DNA of 64,000 bases from Francisella orientalis FNO12 (GTDB lineage Bacteria > Pseudomonadota > Gammaproteobacteria > Francisellales > Francisellaceae), in assembly GCF_001042525.2 (NCBI RefSeq), contig NZ_CP011921.2:1488001-1552000 (forward strand), read 5' to 3'. The stretch's first letter is position 1. Every line of letters begins with the position of its first letter. The position numbers and the translations under genes were made by a program. Shown here piece by piece: positions 59,697 to 64,000 of this stretch. Below the pieces are notes generated by a model. It ran no database searches, was not told the origin of the DNA, and worked only from the letters and a program-made list of their open reading frames with translations.

Positions 59697-60336
59697 ATGT
59701 CCAATTTTCATAAAATTATCTTACTTTTCCTTATAACATCTTTCACGTTTATATCTTTTGTCCAAGCAGCTAACCCAACTATTTACTCATAGCGCTCAGA
59801 AAATGGTAATGTTGTATTTTCAGAAGAAAAGCCTTCGGATGGTACTGATTATAAAATCATCGAGGTCGGTCAACCTACAGTTGTTGATACCAAAGCTAGC
59901 CAAGATATGATTTCAAATTAACCCGTTGAAATTAAGCAAAGCGATATCTCTAAACTAAATAACTCTAGTCTGGCTGAAAAAAAATAAAGAAGTATTGGAT
60001 AAAAATCAAAGAACTAGAGATCTAAATGTACAAATAACATCTCCAGCTAACGATGCTAATATTTTCACTAAAGAAGATAAGCTAGCCGTATCAACGAATC
60101 CTGCCATATCTGCTGATGACAAACCAACTTTTATAGTTAATGGCACAGTTATGCCAGCGACATTTGAAGATGGTCAGTGGAAAATTGCTAGACCAACTCC
60201 TGGAGAGAATAAACTGACTATAGCGGGACAGACATCTGCTGGGAATGAAATTAAATCGACAAATGAAGTAGCTTTTTATATCAAAAATGGTTGGTTACAA
60301 CAATCTAAAAACACAGGAAACTATGCTGGAAGATAA
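59697..60336 (+). pseudogene. DUF4124 periplasmic protein (paralogue 2), three lesions
   Basis: From ATG 59697, a signal peptide ending SFVQA is followed by IYS-stop-RSENGNVVFSEEKPSD, where the TAG at 59790-59792 replaces the conserved Trp of the DUF4124 motif. A TAA at 59919-59921 follows, and an A8 tract at 59977-59984 carries a one-base shift. The remainder is intact, NVQITSPANDANIFTKEDKL to GWLQQSKNTGNYAGR. It is a tandem paralogue of the gene at 59039; both share the Ser-Pro-Ala-Asn start of the C-terminal domain. Both being dead suggests loss of a shared function. Confidence 0.82.
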
Positions 60337-60353
60337 TTAATTTTACGTATACT

Positions 60354-62282
60354 CTACTCATCCCAATTGACTTCTATAAATTTCTCAGGACTTTTTTCTT
60401 TTAAGTGACTCAAATTAGGACAGTTTGATGTATGTATAACAACACCCTTTGAAACACTCATATATCCTTGAATTTCATCAGGATAAACAGGCTGACAACA
60501 TTTAGCCATTTCATACTTCATACCATTAAATCCGGACACTAAAACTTTAGGGGTTTTGGCTTTAGCCGTAGTTACTCGATTTTGCTTTTTGACAAGCTTC
60601 TCTTCAGCCGAATATGTATCAAGTATATGATTAACAATACTATTAATCCTAACTGTACCGTTCTCAACAGCAACAAATAAGCTATCACTACTTTTCATAT
60701 TAAACTTATTAACGACTTCTACAAAATCGACTTCTTTAAGATCATAACCTCTTAATTCTTTAAGAAGCCTATCTTTTCCTAAAACAATATTATCTTCTTT
60801 ATTTTGCTCATTAAACCACTTTGTTACCCTAGATCTATTTCTAGCAGAGGTTAAATACCCTAAACTCTCAGAAGCCCAGTCTTTGCTAGGATTAGGCTCT
60901 TTCCCAGTTAGAACCTCGACCTTATCTCCTGTTTTTAGTTTAGTTGTTAATGGAACAATCTTACCATTTAATTTTACACCTTTTGTACGATGACCAACCA
61001 TTGTATGTACAGAGTATGCGAAATCTAAAACCGTTGAGTCTTCAGCTAAATCTATTAATTCATTAGCGGGCGTAAATACATAAAGTCTCTTATTTAACTC
61101 TTTAGTAATTTGGCTATCATCTTCATTGATTTCTTTCTCCCATTCAAGAAGAGATCTCAACCATGCCACTCTTGCTTCGTATGATGCATCAAACTTCACA
61201 CCTTCTTTATAACGCCAATGCGCAGCAAAACCAAGCTCTGATTCTTCATGCATTTTATGTGTTCTAATCTGAACCTCGATATTTTGTTCACCAACCCTGA
61301 CTACAGTATGTATAGACTTATAACCGTTAGGCTTTGGATTAGCTATATAATCACTAAACTCCTCTGGAATAGGTGAATATAGATTATTAACTTCAGCTAG
61401 TACTTTATAACATTCATCTATATTATTTGTTATGACTCTAACAGCTGTAATATCATAAAGATCATTGATGTCTTGATAGCCTTTGTTTTTAAACTTTTTG
61501 TATATACTATAGATGTGTTTAACTCTACCTTGAACACCTGCATCTAAATTATACTTTCTGAGTATTTGTTTTAACTCTTCAATAACTTGATTAAGAAACT
61601 CTTCTCTTTCTTTACGTGTAAAACCTAAACTTTTGGCTATTTTTTTGTATTCTTCCTGCTCTAAGAAGAAAAAGACTCTATCTTCGAGCTCCCACTTAAC
61701 GGCTCCTAAGCCAAGTCTATTTGCCAATGGTGCATAGATATCTAGCGTTTCTCTAGCTATAACTCTTAGGGTGTTAGTATTTAGAGATTTTAAATGACGG
61801 ATCGTACATAGCTTATCAACTATTTTAATTAAAACGATTCTGACATCTTCTATAATCGTCAAAAGCATTTTCCTAAAAGTATCAATCTGCTCAAGTGAAA
61901 TATTATCAGAACGATACATTCTAATAGCTGACATTTTGCGTGTACCTTGCAAAATCTTAACTACCGTCTGATTGGTTGCTTTCTCTACATCTTCATCTGA
62001 TATATCACCAAAATTATATAGCTCGTAAAGTATTCCTGCTGAAACAGATTCTTCGTCTGCTTTGATTTTAAAAAGAACATATGCCATCTCGATAGCATAT
62101 AAAAACGAGCTTATTCCGGTTGGATGACGTACTGATTCAGCACTCTTACCTTTTAGAAGTTCTAAAGCTGCTGCTATAATCTCAAACTTATCGCTAGTAT
62201 AAAAACTTTTAAGCTCGAATATCAAAAGGTCGTCTTTTATCTGACCATCGCTATCCAAAAGTTTAGAGTCAATAACTTGCAT
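60354..62282 (-). CDS. relA: (p)ppGpp synthetase RelA
   Basis: 642 residues from ATG 62282 (GTGGGAA upstream). The N-terminal HD-type hydrolase region is degenerate (ILYELYNFGDIS instead of HD with metal ligands), as in RelA. The synthetase domain has ANPKNGYKSIHTVVR-like ANPKPNGYKSIHTVVRVG, EVQIRTHKMHEESELGFAAHWRYKEG; the TGS domain is VFTPANELIDL...VLDFAYSVHT; and the Cys-rich KCCQPVYPDEIQGYMSVSKG ends the protein at EVNWDE. RelA makes (p)ppGpp from GTP/GDP and ATP on starved ribosomes. The C-terminal ACT domain of E. coli RelA is absent. Confidence 0.92.
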   Translation of the reverse strand: MQVIDSKLLDSDGQIKDDLLIFELKSFYTSDKFEIIAAALELLKGKSAESVRHPTGISSFLYAIEMAYVLFKIKADEESVSAGILYELYNFGDISDEDVEKATNQTVVKILQGTRKMSAIRMYRSDNISLEQIDTFRKMLLTIIEDVRIVLIKIVDKLCTIRHLKSLNTNTLRVIARETLDIYAPLANRLGLGAVKWELEDRVFFFLEQEEYKKIAKSLGFTRKEREEFLNQVIEELKQILRKYNLDAGVQGRVKHIYSIYKKFKNKGYQDINDLYDITAVRVITNNIDECYKVLAEVNNLYSPIPEEFSDYIANPKPNGYKSIHTVVRVGEQNIEVQIRTHKMHEESELGFAAHWRYKEGVKFDASYEARVAWLRSLLEWEKEINEDDSQITKELNKRLYVFTPANELIDLAEDSTVLDFAYSVHTMVGHRTKGVKLNGKIVPLTTKLKTGDKVEVLTGKEPNPSKDWASESLGYLTSARNRSRVTKWFNEQNKEDNIVLGKDRLLKELRGYDLKEVDFVEVVNKFNMKSSDSLFVAVENGTVRINSIVNHILDTYSAEEKLVKKQNRVTTAKAKTPKVLVSGFNGMKYEMAKCCQPVYPDEIQGYMSVSKGVVIHTSNCPNLSHLKEKSPEKFIEVNWDE

Positions 62283-62309
62283 AATTTCCCACTTTTTTAT
62301 AAAAAAATA

Positions 62310-62649
62310 CAAAGTTAGTCTATAAGCCGGGTTCTGTAATAGACAGTCATTTATCTAGGCCTGTTGTCACCAACAAGCTCAAGCGACCTACCCTGCTACA
62401 ATGCGAGCAACATTTTCGTAGCGCTATTTGGTCTTGCTTTAGATGGGGTTTACAATGCCATTGAGTGTTACCACCAATGCGGTGTGCTCTTACCATACCT
62501 TTTCACCCTTACCTTTTTTTAAAAAAAGGCGGTTTATTTTCTGTTGCACTTTCCGTAGGCTCACGCCTCCCAGACGTTATCTGGCATCTTGCTCTATAAA
62601 GCCCGGACTTTCCTCACTCATGAAAAGTACGACTGTCCGACTAACTTTG
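62310..62649 (-). ncRNA. rnpB: RNase P RNA (M1 RNA)
   Basis: About 340 nt on the minus strand. The ends form a perfect 11-bp P1 helix (CAAAGTTAGTC at the 5' end and GACTAACTTTG at the 3' end). Conserved bacterial type A segments are visible in order: GAGGAAAGTCCGGGC, AGTGCAACAGA, GGTAAGGGTGAAAAGG, TGGTAAGAGCAC, and ACAGAACCCGGCTTATAG near the 3' end. RNase P RNA is the catalytic part of the ribozyme that trims tRNA 5' leaders. It lies between a coiled-coil protein gene and relA, 27 nt upstream of the relA start. Exact ends are approximate. Confidence 0.95.
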
Positions 62650-62654
62650 TATTA

Positions 62655-63011
62655 TTAGCTTTCTCTTATCTTTGTTAGTTCAATACTGTAATTAGATTTT
62701 ACCGAATTATATTCCTCCTGCAAAGCAGATATTCTAGCATTATAATGCTTTTTTATTTTTATAATTTCAAACTCAAGATCCATTCTATCGTTATTTAACT
62801 TTAGTCTACACTTATTATATTCTTCTTGTAGAGCTATTCTATCATAACGAACAGCTTGTATTAGATTAAATATCTCGACTAACTCGGCTGGAAACTGCTT
62901 AGGTTTATCAAGGCTAAATTCCTCAGTATTAAGGCTCTTATAGCTATTTTCAAATTGATAACTACCACTATCATGTGGTCTTTTTTTTAAATCAAAACTA
63001 GGTTTTTTCAT
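62655..63011 (-). CDS. Coiled-coil protein, unknown
   Basis: 118 residues from ATG 63011; a longer start at 63065 overlaps the upstream gene and adds a hydrophobic run that looks like translated spacer. No recognised family. The N-terminal third is polar and unstructured (KKRPHDSGSYQFENSYKS), and residues 50-115 form a clear coiled coil with the unit ALQEEYN repeated (IALQEEYNKC and SALQEEYNSV). No membrane segment. It ends just before rnpB, whose promoter must lie within its last codons. Confidence 0.65.
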   Translation of the reverse strand: MKKPSFDLKKRPHDSGSYQFENSYKSLNTEEFSLDKPKQFPAELVEIFNLIQAVRYDRIALQEEYNKCRLKLNNDRMDLEFEIIKIKKHYNARISALQEEYNSVKSNYSIELTKIRES

Positions 63012-63042
63012 AGAAATATAAAAGATTTGAAAGTTAATAAAA

Positions 63043-64000
63043 TTATATATGAGGTAATCTACCAAAGGCTACCAACAATTGCAACGCAATAATACCTACA
63101 CCACAGAATAATATCAAAGATAAATATAGCTTACTGAGAATGTTATTTTGACCTTGTTTAGTTCTCACAATCCAAGCCATCAGTGCTGGTTGTACAATTA
63201 AAAGTACAGATACAAAAATACTTGCATATCCCAAAGCAGCTATAAAACTATTAACAAAATATATTGCAAAAAACAACGGAGGCACTAATGTTATCATTAA
63301 AGTGATTAATTTTTTTCTAGAATTTAGCGCATATAAATCCTGATTAAATGAAAATAATGCCAATGCAACACCAAGAAAAGATGTAATAATTGCAAAATTC
63401 TCAAAAAGCCTAATAAATACTAATGGAGCTCTTTGCCCTAAGCTTACATACGCTTCTGCTAATGTTTTACCTGAATGGCTAAGATCAATAAAACCATTAC
63501 CGCCATGTAGATTTATAGTCCCCAGAGTTGCCATAACCCAAACTAAATAAACAATTAGTGGTGCTAATGCTCCAGCTGCTACTGTTTTTTTAAATACAAC
63601 ATCATTTTCAAAATAGTTTCTAATCGCAGGAATCACAATGTGAAACCCAAAAGATGTTACAAGTATTGGGATAGAGAACCAAACATACTCAACACCTAGC
63701 GCTCTACTCTCTAGTACAGCAGGTCGTATTTGTGGAGCTACAAAAGATATAAATAATACAAAAGCCAAAACTTTTAGACTTAAAAATAACTCATTAACTC
63801 TAAATACAACCTTAATTCCTTTATAAATAAAAAAGCCAAAAACAAATGTAAATAAAAACTTTGCAAAGCTATCATTACCAAAGTTAAACCAGCTAGTAAC
63901 ATAAGTTTCAAAGAGCTGACCGCCCATAAAGATATAAGCTGTAAGGAGTGAGTATAACAATAGTAAATAAAATAATAAATTCATCACTCTACTAGACTTA
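63043..64000 (-). CDS. Aromatic amino acid permease, HAAAP family (partial, runs off the edge)
   Basis: The frame is still open at the right edge (KSSRVMNLLFYLLLL), so the first one or two helices are missing from the window. About nine further helices are visible, including FSIPILVTSFGFHIVIPAIRNYF, which is equivalent to the conserved helix 5 of the permease at 55510, with which it shares overall layout. These carriers import tyrosine or tryptophan with protons. It is followed by the coiled-coil gene and rnpB. Nothing suggests damage in the part that is seen. Confidence 0.82.
   Translation of the reverse strand, partial: KSSRVMNLLFYLLLLYSLLTAYIFMGGQLFETYVTSWFNFGNDSFAKFLFTFVFGFFIYKGIKVVFRVNELFLSLKVLAFVLFISFVAPQIRPAVLESRALGVEYVWFSIPILVTSFGFHIVIPAIRNYFENDVVFKKTVAAGALAPLIVYLVWVMATLGTINLHGGNGFIDLSHSGKTLAEAYVSLGQRAPLVFIRLFENFAIITSFLGVALALFSFNQDLYALNSRKKLITLMITLVPPLFFAIYFVNSFIAALGYASIFVSVLLIVQPALMAWIVRTKQGQNNILSKLYLSLILFCGVGIIALQLLVAFGRLPHI

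Overview
The window is AT-rich gammaproteobacterial DNA that I read as Francisella, in the F. tularensis/novicida clade or a close relative. This rests on recognised gene products and neighbourhoods: pmrA-lepB-rnc-truB-rnr, the zipA-lpxB-lpxA-fabZ-lpxD-skp-bamA-dxr run, aceE-aceF-lpdA, and relA beside rnpB. Species and strain cannot be fixed from the sequence alone. There is no rRNA and no recognisable insertion sequence.

Layout. 1-3.2 kb (+): tail of a sensor kinase, then a small operon (chalcone-isomerase-like protein, DUF3833 lipoprotein, short-chain dehydrogenase, fatty acid desaturase) whose first and last genes are broken. 3.2-9.6 kb (-): rnr, truB (with an internal stop), rnc, lepB, pmrA and proC. 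9.7-14.2 kb (+): rdgB, waaA, ispA, pcs and ppk2. 14.3-17.8 kb: a CAU tRNA followed by a roughly 3.3 kb decayed mobile element, bounded by near-identical 26-bp direct repeats and carrying a shattered DUF3987 primase/helicase-type gene, unknown ORFs and an iteron-like repeat cluster. 18-28.9 kb (-): cell division, lipid A, outer membrane assembly, isoprenoid and gyrA genes. 29.2-31.3 kb (+): a decayed chitin/copper cluster (AA10 LPMO-like protein, DsbA-like protein, PCu(A)C copper chaperone). 31.4-40.8 kb (-): ung, a dead peptide transporter, pyruvate dehydrogenase genes and a MidA-family methyltransferase. 41-46.6 kb (+): coaE, tRNA-Arg, tRNA-Gly, a frameshifted GH18 chitinase, trpS, a PAPS-reductase-like protein and a Na+/H+ antiporter. 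46.6-52.3 kb (-): two small exported proteins, murQ, a minor-pilin operon (two of three genes broken) and accA. 52.4-58.3 kb (+): mutS, secB, an aromatic amino acid permease, xerC and rsmJ. 58.3-64 kb: a frameshifted membrane protein, two broken DUF4124 paralogues, relA, rnpB, a coiled-coil protein and a second aromatic amino acid permease running off the edge.

Overall picture: core information-processing, envelope and central-metabolism genes are intact and tightly packed, often with 4-bp overlaps. Accessory functions (chitin use with its copper supply, minor pilins, peptide uptake, lipid modification, the mobile element) are broken by nonsense codons and by one-base changes in A/T homopolymers. 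This is what one expects of a lineage moving to a restricted, host-associated life. Some homopolymer frameshifts could instead be sequencing error, but the many in-frame nonsense substitutions cannot easily be explained that way.
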